64,000 bases of DNA from Thermomicrobiales bacterium (lineage in GTDB: Bacteria > Chloroflexota > Chloroflexia > Thermomicrobiales > UBA6265), in NCBI GenBank assembly GCA_019637585.1, contig JAHBVL010000006.1, positions 62,001 to 126,000 of the forward strand. The letters are read 5' to 3'. Shown in pieces: positions 35,614 through 44,609 of the stretch (position 1 is the first letter of the stretch; the number at the start of each line of letters is the position of its first letter). Below the pieces are notes generated by a model. It had not been told where the DNA came from. It saw only the letters and a list, made by a program, of their open reading frames with translations, and ran no database searches. Made by a program: the position numbers and the translations under genes.

Positions 35614-36756
35614 ATGAACGCACGTGTTGCCGCGCTCCTCGAACAGGGACAGAGTATCTGGCAGGACGATATCGCCCGGTCGATGCTGACCTCGGGCAGC
35701 CTGCAGTCGATGATCGACGATGTGGGTATCCGCGGAGTGACGTCGAACCCGTCGATCTTCGAAAAAGCGATCGCCGCTGGATCGGACTATGACGAGCAGA
35801 TCAGCCGGCTGGCCCGGGACGGCGCCGACGCCGCGACCATCTTCGAGAAGCTGGCCGTCGCCGATATCCGCGGCGCCTGCGATCTCTTCCGGCCGATCTA
35901 CGACGCGTCGGACGGCGCCGATGGGTTCGTGTCGATCGAGGTCAATCCCGATCTGGCGCGCGACTCGGATGGAACCCGCACGCAGGTGCGGCAGCTCTGG
36001 GAGGCGGTCAACCGGCCGAATCTCATGGTCAAGATCCCGGGAACCATCGAAGGAGCGCCGGTGATCGGCGAGATGCTCGCCGAGGGCATCAACATCAACG
36101 TCACTCTCCTTTTCTCCATCGAGGCGTATGAGCGGGTGGCCAATGCCTACATCGAGGCACTGGAGCGGCGCAACAACGCGTCCGGGCAGCCGATCGACCG
36201 CGTCGCGTCGGTGGCGTCGTTTTTTGTCAGCCGGGTCGATACGGCGGTCGACAAACTGCTGGACGACAAGATCGCGGCAGAATCTGACGCTTCACGGAAG
36301 GGGGCCCTGGAGGCTCTCAAGGGGAAAGCCGCCGTGGCCAACGCCAAACTGGCCTATGCCTCATTCAAAGAGCTCTTCAACAGCGAGCGGTTCGACAAGC
36401 TGAAAGCGCAGGGGGCTCGTCCGCAGCGTCCGCTTTGGGCCAGCACCGGCACGAAAAACCCGGCGTACAGTGACGTGCTCTACGTGACGACCCTGATCGG
36501 ACCACATACGGTCAACACCATGCCGGGCAAAACGATCCAGGCTTTCCTCGATCATGGCGATGTGCGTCGCACGGTGGACGAGGATATCGACAGCGCTCGC
36601 GCCGTGATGCAGGGTCTGGCCGATGCCGGAATCGACTTCGACGCGGTCACCGACAAGCTGGAAAACGACGGAATCGATCTGTTCATCACGTCATACAACA
36701 ACCTGCTCGCCGGCGTAGAGGAGAAGCGCGCGGCGTTGGTAGCAGCAGCCGTCTGA
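35614..36756 (+). CDS. tal: Transaldolase
   Basis: A 380-residue transaldolase (EC 2.2.1.2) of the longer type found in actinobacteria and relatives, moving a dihydroxyacetone unit between sugar phosphates. GVTSNPSIFEKAI is the N-terminal hallmark; NLMVKIPGT carries the Schiff-base Lys; ININVTLLFSIEAY and WASTGTKNPAYSD follow. ATG at 35614 is preceded by GGAGGAGA; GTG at 35599 would translate the ribosome-binding site. Gap to tkt is 21 bases. Confidence 0.96.
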   Translation: MNARVAALLEQGQSIWQDDIARSMLTSGSLQSMIDDVGIRGVTSNPSIFEKAIAAGSDYDEQISRLARDGADAATIFEKLAVADIRGACDLFRPIYDASDGADGFVSIEVNPDLARDSDGTRTQVRQLWEAVNRPNLMVKIPGTIEGAPVIGEMLAEGININVTLLFSIEAYERVANAYIEALERRNNASGQPIDRVASVASFFVSRVDTAVDKLLDDKIAAESDASRKGALEALKGKAAVANAKLAYASFKELFNSERFDKLKAQGARPQRPLWASTGTKNPAYSDVLYVTTLIGPHTVNTMPGKTIQAFLDHGDVRRTVDEDIDSARAVMQGLADAGIDFDAVTDKLENDGIDLFITSYNNLLAGVEEKRAALVAAAV

Positions 36757-36801
36757 CGCGAGCCTCTCCGCTACACGTGCGGCCGCTGCCTGACGCGACG
36801 A

Positions 36802-36981
36802 TGTAGCGGCAACGCCTGCGTTGCTCGTCTGTGGATGGTCGCTGCGACCGTGGGGCGAGGCAGGCCTCGCCGCTACATGGTGCGGGCATTGCCTGAGGCG
36901 ATGGTGTGGCGGCAACGGCTGCGTTGCTCTCGTCCATGGATGGGCGCTGCGGTTGCGGGGCGAGGCAGGCCTCGCCGCTAC
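36802..36981. repeat. Four alternating REP-like elements between tal and gnd
   Basis: Elements at 36802-36824 and 36905-36927 (starting TGTAGCGGCAACG and TGTGGCGGCAACG) alternate with oppositely oriented elements at 36854-36877 and 36959-36981 (GGCGAGGCAGGCC...). They are variants of the 18.8-kb 24-mer with arm changes kept compensatory (GCGAGG/CCTCGC instead of GCAAGG/CCTTGC). They fill the 380-base gap 36757-37136, which has no gene; transcripts of the operon would carry four hairpins here. Confidence 0.9.
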
Positions 36982-37136
36982 GGGGTGCGGTGCGTTGTTG
37001 CTGGGGCGGATTGCGTCTGTAAATCGATCGACATCGCCGTTTTCGCGACTGCAACTGGCCAACGACTACAATCTGGTCCCAGGTGGAACCAACATGGTGA
37101 CCGCCGGCAACATCAGCTTGGCAGGGGACAACGACA

Positions 37137-38582
37137 TTGGCCAACGAGGCACTCCGGCACACGGGTCTGATCGGACTCGCCGTCATGGGCGAGAATCTGG
37201 CGCTGAATATCGAGAGAAACGGGTTTCCGCTGGCGGTTTACAACCGGACCACGGCGCGGACTGAGGAGTTCCTGGCGGAACGGGCCGCCGGACGCAACAT
37301 CATCGGTGAGTCGACCATCGAGGCGTTCGTCAACGCCATCGAACGGCCGCGCCGCATCATCATCATGGTGAAAGCGGGTGCGCCGGTTGACGCCGTGCTC
37401 GCGGAGCTCCAGCCGTTTCTGGATCGGGATGACATCGTCATCGACGGCGGCAACTCACTCTTCAGCGATACGGCGCGCCGGTCGGCCGAGTATCAGGGCG
37501 CCTTCCGCTTTGTCGGCATGGGGATTTCCGGCGGGGAAGAGGGGGCGCTCAATGGTCCCAGCCTGATGCCGGGCGGTCCCAAAGAGGCATACGACATTCT
37601 CGAACCAATGCTCACCGCCATCGCCGCGAAAACCGAAGCCGGAGCGTGCGTCACCCATATCGGGCCAGGCGGAGCTGGGCACTACGTGAAGATGGTTCAC
37701 AACGGCATCGAGTATGCCGACATGCAGCTCATCGCCGAGACATACGATCTTCTGGGCCGGGCTCTGGGGCTCACCGCTCCGGAAATCGGCGAAGTCTTCG
37801 CCGGCTGGAATCAAGGACGGCTCTCATCCTATCTGGTCGAGATCACCGCCGAAGTGCTGGCCACGGTGGACAGGGAGACCGGCAATCCGCTGGTCGACAT
37901 GATCCTCGACACCGCCGAGCAGAAGGGAACCGGCCGCTGGACCAGCCAGAGCGCGCTCGATCTGGGATCACCGATTCCGGCGATCGATGCGGCGGTCTTC
38001 GCGAGGTCGATGTCATCGCGAAAAGCAGAGCGGGAAGTGGCCGCAGAGCACCTTTTCGGCCCGGGCGGCGCCATCCTGGCCACATCGGCCAACCGGCAAG
38101 CCACAATCGACGCATTGGAAAACGCCCTCTATTTCGCCAAGATCTCCGCGTACGCCCAGGGCATGGCGCTGCTGCAGGCGGCGTCCGCCGAATATGACTG
38201 GGAACTCGACCTGGCGGAGATCGCTCGTATCTGGAAAGGCGGTTGCATCATCCGGGCGGCGCTCCTCGACCCGATTCGCGAGGCATATGGCTCCGATCCG
38301 GGACTGGCAAACCTGATGCTCGCCCCCTTCTTCAGCGAAGCGATGAACGCGAACGCCCCCGCCATCCGGCAAGCGGTGGCGACGGCTGTGCAGATGGGCA
38401 TTCCCGTGCCGGCGCTGTCGGCGTCGCTGACCTATGTCGACACCTGGCGATCGCCGCGCCTGCCGGCCAATCTGCTGCAGGCGTTGCGGGACAACTTCGG
38501 CGCCCACACCTACCGGCGAATCGATCGAGAAGGCGTGTTCCACACCCACTGGGCAACCGGAGAAACGGAGCTGGTGGGATGA
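37137..38582 (+). CDS. gnd: 6-phosphogluconate dehydrogenase, decarboxylating
   Basis: A 481-residue enzyme (EC 1.1.1.44) producing ribulose 5-phosphate, CO2 and NADPH. The Rossmann start is GLIGLAVMGENLALNI, with NRT after beta-2 (YNRTTARTEEF) as in NADP-dependent forms. GMGISGGEEGALNGPSLMPGG and HNGIEYADMQLI carry the substrate-site residues, KGTGRWT follows. TTG at 37137 is the start with GGGGAC upstream; no ATG is closer. Overlaps zwf by ATGA. Confidence 0.96.
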   Translation: MANEALRHTGLIGLAVMGENLALNIERNGFPLAVYNRTTARTEEFLAERAAGRNIIGESTIEAFVNAIERPRRIIIMVKAGAPVDAVLAELQPFLDRDDIVIDGGNSLFSDTARRSAEYQGAFRFVGMGISGGEEGALNGPSLMPGGPKEAYDILEPMLTAIAAKTEAGACVTHIGPGGAGHYVKMVHNGIEYADMQLIAETYDLLGRALGLTAPEIGEVFAGWNQGRLSSYLVEITAEVLATVDRETGNPLVDMILDTAEQKGTGRWTSQSALDLGSPIPAIDAAVFARSMSSRKAEREVAAEHLFGPGGAILATSANRQATIDALENALYFAKISAYAQGMALLQAASAEYDWELDLAEIARIWKGGCIIRAALLDPIREAYGSDPGLANLMLAPFFSEAMNANAPAIRQAVATAVQMGIPVPALSASLTYVDTWRSPRLPANLLQALRDNFGAHTYRRIDREGVFHTHWATGETELVG

Positions 38583-40204
38583 TCCCTGCGGAGCTCATCG
38601 GCGATATCCCGGCCACATCAGACCACGATCTACACGATGAACCGCACGCCATGTTCGAGCAGATCGTCAATCCGCTCCGGGAGGGGATGACCCAGATCGC
38701 CACCGCGCCCCCTTGCGCGATGGTCATCTTCGGTGTTTCGGGCGATCTCACCTCGCGCAAGCTGATGCCCTCGCTCTATGACCTGGCCATGACGTCGCGG
38801 CTGGCCGAGGGGTTCAGCATCATCGGCGTGTCGCGGCGGGAGTGGACCGACGAGCAGTTTCGCGATGAGATGCGACGAGCTGTCGAAGCCCACGCCCGCA
38901 CACCGGTGACGCAGGATCGATGGGATTCGTTCGCCAGCGGATTGTTCTACGTTTCGGGCAATTTCGACGACGAGTCGATGTACGAGCGCCTCGGCGCCAG
39001 GCTCGACGAAGTCGACCGGGAGCGCCGCACGGAGGGAAACCGGCTCTTCTACCTGGCAACCCCTCCCAGTTTCTATATCACGATCATCAACAGTCTCGGC
39101 GAGCGCGACCTCGTCGAGCGGCAGGACTTCTACCGGGCGCCGAAGATCGGCTGGATGCGGCTGGTGGTCGAAAAACCGATCGGCAACGATCTGGCCAGCG
39201 CTCGCGAGCTCAATCACGCCATGAGCGAGGTCGTGTCGGAGAGCCAGATCTACCGGATCGACCATTACCTGGGCAAGGAAACGGTCCAGAACGCGATGGC
39301 CTTCCGGTTCGCCAATGTGTTGTTCGAACCGGTGTGGAATCGCCACTACGTCGATCACATGCAGATCACCGTGGCGGAATCGCTCGGTGTGGAAAACCGG
39401 GGCACCTACTACGAAGAAGCCGGCGCCGTGCGCGACATGCTGCAGAGTCACATGCTGCAGCTGCTGTCGATCGTGGCTATGGAACCACCCGCGGTTTTCC
39501 GGGGGAATGCGGTCCGCGATGAAAAGGTGAAGGTGTTGCGGTCGGTGATTCCGCCGCCGGGTGCAACCGTGAAGGACTTCACGGCGCGGGGCCAGTATGC
39601 GGCCGGATTCATCGAGGGAAAAACCGTCCCGGGTTACCGGCAGGAAGAAGACATCGCGCCGACTTCCACCACCGAGACGTTCGTGGCGATGAAGCTGAAT
39701 ATCGACAACTGGCGCTGGGCCGATGTGCCCTTCTATCTCAGGACCGGCAAGCGTATGCCTCGCCGGGTCACCGAGATCGCCATTCAGTTCCAGCGGGTTC
39801 CGCACCTGATGTTCCAGGCGGCGGGAACGACCGATGTCGAGCCGAATCTGCTGACGTTGCGCATTCAGCCGGATGAGGGGATCAGCTTGCGGTTCGCGGC
39901 CAAGATCCCCGGCACGACAATGGAGCTGCGCACGGTGCGGATGGACTTCGCATACGGCGCGTCGTTCGGGAGCGCCGGCGCCGATGCCTACGAGCGGTTG
40001 TTGATCGATGCCATGATGGGCGACCAGACCCTTTTCGCCCGGCGCGACGAAGTCGAAACGGCGTGGCACATCATCGATCCAGTGCTGGCCGCCTGGCAGG
40101 CGGAGGAAGTGACCGGATTGCCCCTCTACGAAGCGGGGACCTGGGGTCCGGAGAAGTCCGATGCGCTCATCGAGCGCGACGGACGCGTCTGGCGGCGGCC
40201 GTGA
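38579..40204 (+). CDS. zwf: Glucose-6-phosphate 1-dehydrogenase
   Basis: A 541-residue dehydrogenase (EC 1.1.1.49) starting the oxidative pentose phosphate pathway. The coenzyme motif is GVSGDLTSRKL, and the active-site peptide RIDHYLGKE with its base His is intact; EKPIGNDLASARELN is also typical. About 40 extra residues precede the NADP domain. ATG at 38579 overlaps gnd; the stop overlaps opcA. Coupling to opcA is as seen in cyanobacteria and actinobacteria. Confidence 0.96.
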   Translation: MIPAELIGDIPATSDHDLHDEPHAMFEQIVNPLREGMTQIATAPPCAMVIFGVSGDLTSRKLMPSLYDLAMTSRLAEGFSIIGVSRREWTDEQFRDEMRRAVEAHARTPVTQDRWDSFASGLFYVSGNFDDESMYERLGARLDEVDRERRTEGNRLFYLATPPSFYITIINSLGERDLVERQDFYRAPKIGWMRLVVEKPIGNDLASARELNHAMSEVVSESQIYRIDHYLGKETVQNAMAFRFANVLFEPVWNRHYVDHMQITVAESLGVENRGTYYEEAGAVRDMLQSHMLQLLSIVAMEPPAVFRGNAVRDEKVKVLRSVIPPPGATVKDFTARGQYAAGFIEGKTVPGYRQEEDIAPTSTTETFVAMKLNIDNWRWADVPFYLRTGKRMPRRVTEIAIQFQRVPHLMFQAAGTTDVEPNLLTLRIQPDEGISLRFAAKIPGTTMELRTVRMDFAYGASFGSAGADAYERLLIDAMMGDQTLFARRDEVETAWHIIDPVLAAWQAEEVTGLPLYEAGTWGPEKSDALIERDGRVWRRP

Positions 40205-41418
40205 TGATGACCGGGGTGGCCGCGATTGGTGGTGCGGACCAGAAGCTCTTTACTGGGTGGACGGCTGATTCGGTTGAAGTGACCCGAATTCGCGCCGAGC
40301 TGAGTGAGCTGTGGCGGAGCTGGGCGACGCTCCACGGCGCTCCCTCTGGAGACATCCTGCCCGGGGATCGCGAGCAGGTGTTCATGCGTCCCTCGACGGT
40401 CAATGTCATCGCGGTGACCGAAACGATCGAGGAGGCACAGCGGACCGCGGAGCTGCTTCTTTCGCTGCCCGACTACTCTCCTTCCCGCAGCATCGTCCTC
40501 GCCCGGCATGGAGCGGGAGGGGGCCAACCCTTTGCCGTGCAACTCTTTGTCGATGAACGGGTGCTGCATCGTTCGAGCTCGCCAACCCGGATCGAGGTGA
40601 TCGTCATCTCCGCTCCGCCGGGGCATGATGAAGCGCTGGCCTCGATCGCCACGACCCTTCTCGTGCCCGATCTGCCCGACGTGCTCTACGTGCCATTCGA
40701 ACCGGTGGCGCCGAATCCCCTTCTGCACAACCTGCGGGAGAGCTGCGACGGCATCCTGGTCGATACCGTTTCGGCCCGCGACGCGGGAGCGTCGCTCGAG
40801 TTCCTGAGAGCGTGTGCGTCGATTCGCAACACGCTCGGACTGGGCGATCTGGTCTGGACTCGATTGCGCACCTGGCGCGACCTCATTGCCCAGTTCTACG
40901 ATCAGCCGGCGGCGCTGGCCAGTCTGGAATTCATCACCGATGTGCAGATCGTGCATGCCGCGTCCGGGCCGGACGTTCGGTCGGGCCGCACTGCGGCACT
41001 GCTGATCGCCGGTTGGCTGGCGTCGCGCCTCGGATGGCGCACACCTGGCGAGCTGATCCCGACCGGCACCGGGTATCGCCTGACCCTTCGCTCGGGCGGA
41101 CGGGGCAAGAGCCGGGAAGTGCTGTTGCACATCTCGGAAGGGACGTCTGATTTCTCCTGCGCGTCGCTGGAACGGGTGACCCTCACCGCCACCGGCGACC
41201 AGGCCTCGACCTTCAGTGTGGAACGGGTTGGGGAGTCGGCGATCATGACCTCGAGCAGCACGCCGCACGTGCCCGACATGACCCGGCTCGTCCACTCCTC
41301 CTGTCCGCCCGACAATGTCATTCTGGCGGCCAAGCTCCGGCGGCTGCGGATCGACCCGGTGTATCGTGACGCTCTCGAGATTGCCGCGACTCTCTGGCCG
41401 GAAGGATTTGACCTGTGA
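40204..41418 (+). CDS. opcA: Glucose-6-phosphate dehydrogenase assembly protein OpcA
   Basis: A 404-residue protein of the OpcA family, which promotes assembly and redox-dependent activation of G6PD in cyanobacteria. The N-terminal part has RPSTVNVIAVTETIEEAQRT (typical R-x-CVxNLVV-like region in a diverged form), and the C-terminal part GRTAALLIAGWLASRLGW. ATG at 40204 shares a base with the zwf stop (TGATG). Diverged, so the assignment rests on length, these segments and position directly after zwf. Confidence 0.88.
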   Translation: MMTGVAAIGGADQKLFTGWTADSVEVTRIRAELSELWRSWATLHGAPSGDILPGDREQVFMRPSTVNVIAVTETIEEAQRTAELLLSLPDYSPSRSIVLARHGAGGGQPFAVQLFVDERVLHRSSSPTRIEVIVISAPPGHDEALASIATTLLVPDLPDVLYVPFEPVAPNPLLHNLRESCDGILVDTVSARDAGASLEFLRACASIRNTLGLGDLVWTRLRTWRDLIAQFYDQPAALASLEFITDVQIVHAASGPDVRSGRTAALLIAGWLASRLGWRTPGELIPTGTGYRLTLRSGGRGKSREVLLHISEGTSDFSCASLERVTLTATGDQASTFSVERVGESAIMTSSSTPHVPDMTRLVHSSCPPDNVILAAKLRRLRIDPVYRDALEIAATLWPEGFDL

Positions 41419-42116
41419 ACGATGCCGAGCGACTAGCAAAGCTGGCGACTGACGTCGCGGCCCGGGTCGAAGATGGCTCAGTGGTCGGTCTGGGATCGGG
41501 ATCGACGGCCGAGGCGTTCGTCGCCGCGCTGGGGGCCAGAGCGCGGGAGGGATTGCGGGTCCGCGGTGTCTCAACGTCTGAGCGAACCAGCGCCAAAGCG
41601 CGGGAAGCGGGAGTGGAGCTCGTGGAACTCGCCGACCACCCGGTGCTCGACATCGGCGTAGACGGCGCCGATGAGATCGACCCGTCGCTCGATCTGGTCA
41701 AGGGGCGTGGTGGCGCCTTGCTCTACGAGAAGATCGTGGCTGACGCCTGCCAGACCTGGATCATCGTGGCCTCGTCGGAGAAGCTCGTTTCCCGGCTGGG
41801 CACCCGCCTTCCTTTGCCAGTGGAGGTGATCCCCTTCGGCTGGGAGCAAACGGCGCGCGCCATTCGTACGACAGGTCTCGAGCCGAAGCTGCGCGTGACG
41901 GCTGCCGGCGAACCGTACACGACCGATGGTGGGCACTATGTGCTCGATTGCCAGACGATGCCGATCGACGACTCCCCAGCGCTGGCCGTGACGTTGAAGC
42001 AGATCACCGGTGTGGTCGACCACGGGTTGTTCATCGGGCAGGCGGAGATGGCGGTGACGATCGATCCGGAGGGTGAGATCAGCGTGCACCGGCGTGGCGA
42101 GCATCGCGCATCATGA
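41415..42116 (+). CDS. rpiA: Ribose-5-phosphate isomerase A
   Basis: A 233-residue isomerase (EC 5.3.1.6) converting ribulose and ribose 5-phosphates. GLGSGSTAEAFV, GVDGADEIDPSLDLVKGRGG and the catalytic Glu in LLYEKIVA are present. GTG at 41415 overlaps the opcA stop. The C-terminus overlaps the following small gene by ATGA. Completes the route from glucose 6-phosphate to ribose 5-phosphate in this operon. Confidence 0.96.
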   Translation: MNDAERLAKLATDVAARVEDGSVVGLGSGSTAEAFVAALGARAREGLRVRGVSTSERTSAKAREAGVELVELADHPVLDIGVDGADEIDPSLDLVKGRGGALLYEKIVADACQTWIIVASSEKLVSRLGTRLPLPVEVIPFGWEQTARAIRTTGLEPKLRVTAAGEPYTTDGGHYVLDCQTMPIDDSPALAVTLKQITGVVDHGLFIGQAEMAVTIDPEGEISVHRRGEHRAS

Positions 42117-42262
42117 ACGACGATCTGCCAGAGCTCGATTTCCGGGACGACCAGGCGAGTGATCCGGGATTCGACTTGCGACGCGGCTTGATCGTGCTGG
42201 TGACCGCCATCACCCTGATGGTGATCGTGACCTTGATCTGCGTCTGGCTCGCCGAGCCCTGA
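42113..42262 (+). CDS. 49-residue single-TM peptide at the end of the pentose phosphate operon
   Basis: ATG at 42113 overlaps the rpiA stop (ATGA), and the frame closes with TGA at 42260. The peptide has an acidic cytoplasmic part (MNDDLPELDFRDDQASD), Arg-Arg, then one helix (LIVLVTAITLMVIVTLICVW). Coupling, composition and a terminator 50 bases later support a real gene. No family recognised; a membrane anchor or small-subunit role would be speculation. Confidence 0.6.
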   Translation: MNDDLPELDFRDDQASDPGFDLRRGLIVLVTAITLMVIVTLICVWLAEP

Positions 42263-42312
42263 TCGGTCGGCTCGCGACCGTTCCTTCGCAGAGTGCATCT
42301 CCGGACGCAACA

Positions 42313-42341
42313 CAGGCCAGAGTTTGTGAGACTCCGGCCTG
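42313..42341 (+). terminator. Terminator of the pentose phosphate operon
   Basis: CAGGCCAGAGT (42313-42323) pairs with ACTCCGGCCTG (42331-42341) with one mismatch around a 7-base loop, 50 bases after the last small gene. Confidence 0.7.
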
Positions 42342-42446
42342 CGGCCATTCAGATTCAACAGTTTTGAACGTGAATGTGGTTGTCTTCGAGTCGACCTCAC
42401 GGCTTGCGTCACCCGCCGGGTGCGCCGATTTCCCTCCGCGGCGCCG

Positions 42447-42662
42447 TTATGCGCCAGATGAGGTCGCTCCTTCGCTTGCCCCGCCAACGAGGTCGACGGG
42501 GCCTGACCTGTCGACTTGCCACACTCCCCAGAGGACGCGATTGTTTCGCATGCTGTTGGCCTCCGAGCCTCGCTGATCTGTGATGGATGCCATCATCTGA
42601 CCGGCGTATTTCGTCTGCGCCGCCTCGGAGTTTGGCGTCTTCCACCAGCGGCGAGTGCTCAT
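42447..42662 (-). CDS. Possible small orphan gene (low support)
   Basis: A 71-residue frame from ATG 42662 (MSTRRWWKTPNSEAAQTKYAG...) with AAAGAG upstream and an AT-rich region (about 42690-42712) that could hold a promoter. No motif is recognised, and the C-terminus is Gly/Ser-rich. The region 42263-43112 is otherwise gene-free, holding a terminator and a tandem repeat. It may be a remnant. Confidence 0.22.
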   Translation of the reverse strand: MSTRRWWKTPNSEAAQTKYAGQMMASITDQRGSEANSMRNNRVLWGVWQVDRSGPVDLVGGASEGATSSGA

Positions 42663-42726
42663 CTCTTTGTTACCACCAAACGGGCCTGAAGTCAATAGAT
42701 ATTATCCTCGGCAATCTATCGGAGCC

Positions 42727-43112
42727 AGCCTTTCGCATCACCAGCATCCACCATCTGAAGCCAGGAGCGTGGTCGACCGCACCGGCTTCCGACCACCATC
42801 GCTGGGGCTGCGAGGGGCACCCACAGTGGGGTGCCCGTACGGGCTGGTCCCTGTGCCAGCCCTTCGCATCACCAGCGTCCACCATCTGAAGCCGAGAGCG
42901 TGGTCGACCGCACCGGCTTCCGACCATCATCGCTGGGGCTGCGAAGGGCACCCACAGTGGGGTGCCCGTACGGGCTGGTCCCTGTGCCAGGCCTTCGCAT
43001 CACCAGCGTCCACCATCTGAAGCCTTGGCGATGGGCCTCGGATCGCGGTCGCTGGGGAGGAGGTGGGCACCCACAGGGGGGGGCCGTACGGGCTGTGGGG
43101 CTGTGCCCGTCG
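42727..43112. repeat. 131-bp tandem repeat, about three copies
   Basis: The landmark TTCGCATCACCAGC appears at 42732, 42863 and 42994, exactly 131 bases apart. Copies 1 and 2 are nearly identical; the third diverges after about 35 bases. Each unit has a hairpin (GGGCACCC and GGGTGCCC around six bases; 42815-42836 in copy 1). 131 is not a multiple of three, so a repeated protein is not encoded. The array lies between the pentose phosphate operon and the convergent PH-domain gene. Confidence 0.92.
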
Positions 43113-44603
43113 CTATCGGGGTGACAGGTGATCGAGGAGGGCGTCGCCGTCTGAACGGTCGGCGTGGCGGACGGAAATGGCGGCGCGGTAGCCGCGGGCG
43201 GGTGTGGTGAGGGTGAATGTCGCCAGGCGGGCGCGGCGCTGGAGCCAGTCCTGGGAGAGCTCTCTGACCTGCACCCGTTTGCCGCTCATGTAGGTCGTGC
43301 GCCGGTCGATCGACCGGTTGCGGATGACCAGGCGGTTATCCGATTCCGACGCCCAACCCGCGTCGCGGTACTGCAACCAGGCATGAACGAGGAGGGGAGG
43401 GATCACCAGCAAGAGCGCGAATCCGAACCACCACTGGCCGAAGCTGGATCGCCACAGGATGGCCGATGTCAGTCCCGCCAGGATGATCCAGTCGCGGACG
43501 ACCGGAACGAGGTAGCGACGCAACGCCCGCCGCGGCAATCGGGTCAATGTCACCGGTTCGGTCACCCAGCGAAGCTCCGGCAATGCCGTCTCGATGAGTC
43601 GAGGCGCCTGATCCAGCGGCAGAAAGGGCATCAACCGGTACTGGGCTGAGTCCTCGTCCGATCCGCGTCTTGGTGCGGCGCTCTCGATGTCGATCGACGC
43701 ATACCCAAATGGCTGACGAAGGATCCCCTCGACGATCGTCAGTCCCTGAACCCGCTGAACGTGAATGGCGTTGCGCTGTCGTTCGAAGAGACCGCTGGTG
43801 ACGACGAGCAGATCGCCCGACCGTTCGAGCGTGAAGTTCCAGTTGGTAATCACCGAGCCGAGAATGGAAATCCCCCAGGCGACGACCGCGGCGACGCCGG
43901 CCAGCGCGACAATGGTCATCGGCGTCAGCTGGTCTGGATCGAAGGGGATCCGCTCGATCGTTCGTTGCGGCAGCACTTCGGTGACGACCCGCACGCCGAA
44001 GGCGGAGATCGCTAATGCCGGGGCGATGCGGCCAGAGGTCAGACCGGCGATCAGCACTTCCTTGAACGACAGCCGGCAGATCAGCTGGGGCGCCGGCGCG
44101 GCGACTTCGCCGGTGGCGGGCGATCCGGTTGCTGCCGTTCCCGCATGTTTCGTCGCGATCCATCGCCGGAGCTGGTCCGCATCGGCATTGCTCATCGCCG
44201 GGATGGTGATGGTTTCGCCCGATCCGGCAGTCGAAATCCGCAACTCGCTGATGCCCAGCAGGCGGCCGATAGGCGGTTCGACCGTGTCGACGGCGTGGAC
44301 GCGGTCGGGATGCACGGTCTTATGGGATTTTCCGAGCACACCGGTCGTCAGCGAGATCGTGTCGTTCTCCGCGGAGTAGGTGATGAAACGCCACTGAACG
44401 GCGCGCCAGATGACGATGGCCAACCCGAATGCGGCGGTCGTGGCGACGATGGCCAACCCACCCCGGTCCCGAACCGAAAAGAGAAGCGGAATCAATGCCC
44501 AGACCAACGACCGGAAACCCTCGATGGCGGCGGTGATGACCCAGCCCGGATGTGGATGGGATGGCGGGATGTCGATCGGTCCGGTTATCTGCGTCGATTC
44601 CAT
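43113..44603 (-). CDS. Bacterial PH-domain membrane protein (YdbT-like)
   Basis: A 496-residue protein with paired membrane helices alternating with three bPH_2 domains, as in YdbT: domain 1 SAENDTISLTTGVLGKSHKTV, domain 2 LVVTSGLFERQRNAIHVQRVQG, domain 3 LVIRNRSIDRRTTYM. Hydrophobic pairs lie near residues 25-65, 185-250 and 365-405. In Bacillus YdbS/YdbT are linked to bacteriocin resistance. Six bases separate it from the YdbS-like gene upstream. Confidence 0.88.
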   Translation of the reverse strand: MESTQITGPIDIPPSHPHPGWVITAAIEGFRSLVWALIPLLFSVRDRGGLAIVATTAAFGLAIVIWRAVQWRFITYSAENDTISLTTGVLGKSHKTVHPDRVHAVDTVEPPIGRLLGISELRISTAGSGETITIPAMSNADADQLRRWIATKHAGTAATGSPATGEVAAPAPQLICRLSFKEVLIAGLTSGRIAPALAISAFGVRVVTEVLPQRTIERIPFDPDQLTPMTIVALAGVAAVVAWGISILGSVITNWNFTLERSGDLLVVTSGLFERQRNAIHVQRVQGLTIVEGILRQPFGYASIDIESAAPRRGSDEDSAQYRLMPFLPLDQAPRLIETALPELRWVTEPVTLTRLPRRALRRYLVPVVRDWIILAGLTSAILWRSSFGQWWFGFALLLVIPPLLVHAWLQYRDAGWASESDNRLVIRNRSIDRRTTYMSGKRVQVRELSQDWLQRRARLATFTLTTPARGYRAAISVRHADRSDGDALLDHLSPR

Positions 44604-44609
44604 GCGCGC

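Noticed and set aside
38630-41574. Two long minus-strand frames (479 and 482 codons) opposite zwf and opcA
   Set aside because: Mirrors of well-supported plus-strand genes in an operon with overlapping stops and starts.
42263-42726. Search for tRNA or structured RNA genes in this gene-poor gap
   Set aside because: No TPsiC-loop-like segment with matching acceptor stem, and no recognisable ncRNA core, apart from the terminator.
42727-43112. CRISPR-like array
   Set aside because: Units are 131 bases and directly adjacent, without short repeats and unique spacers; no cas gene is present.
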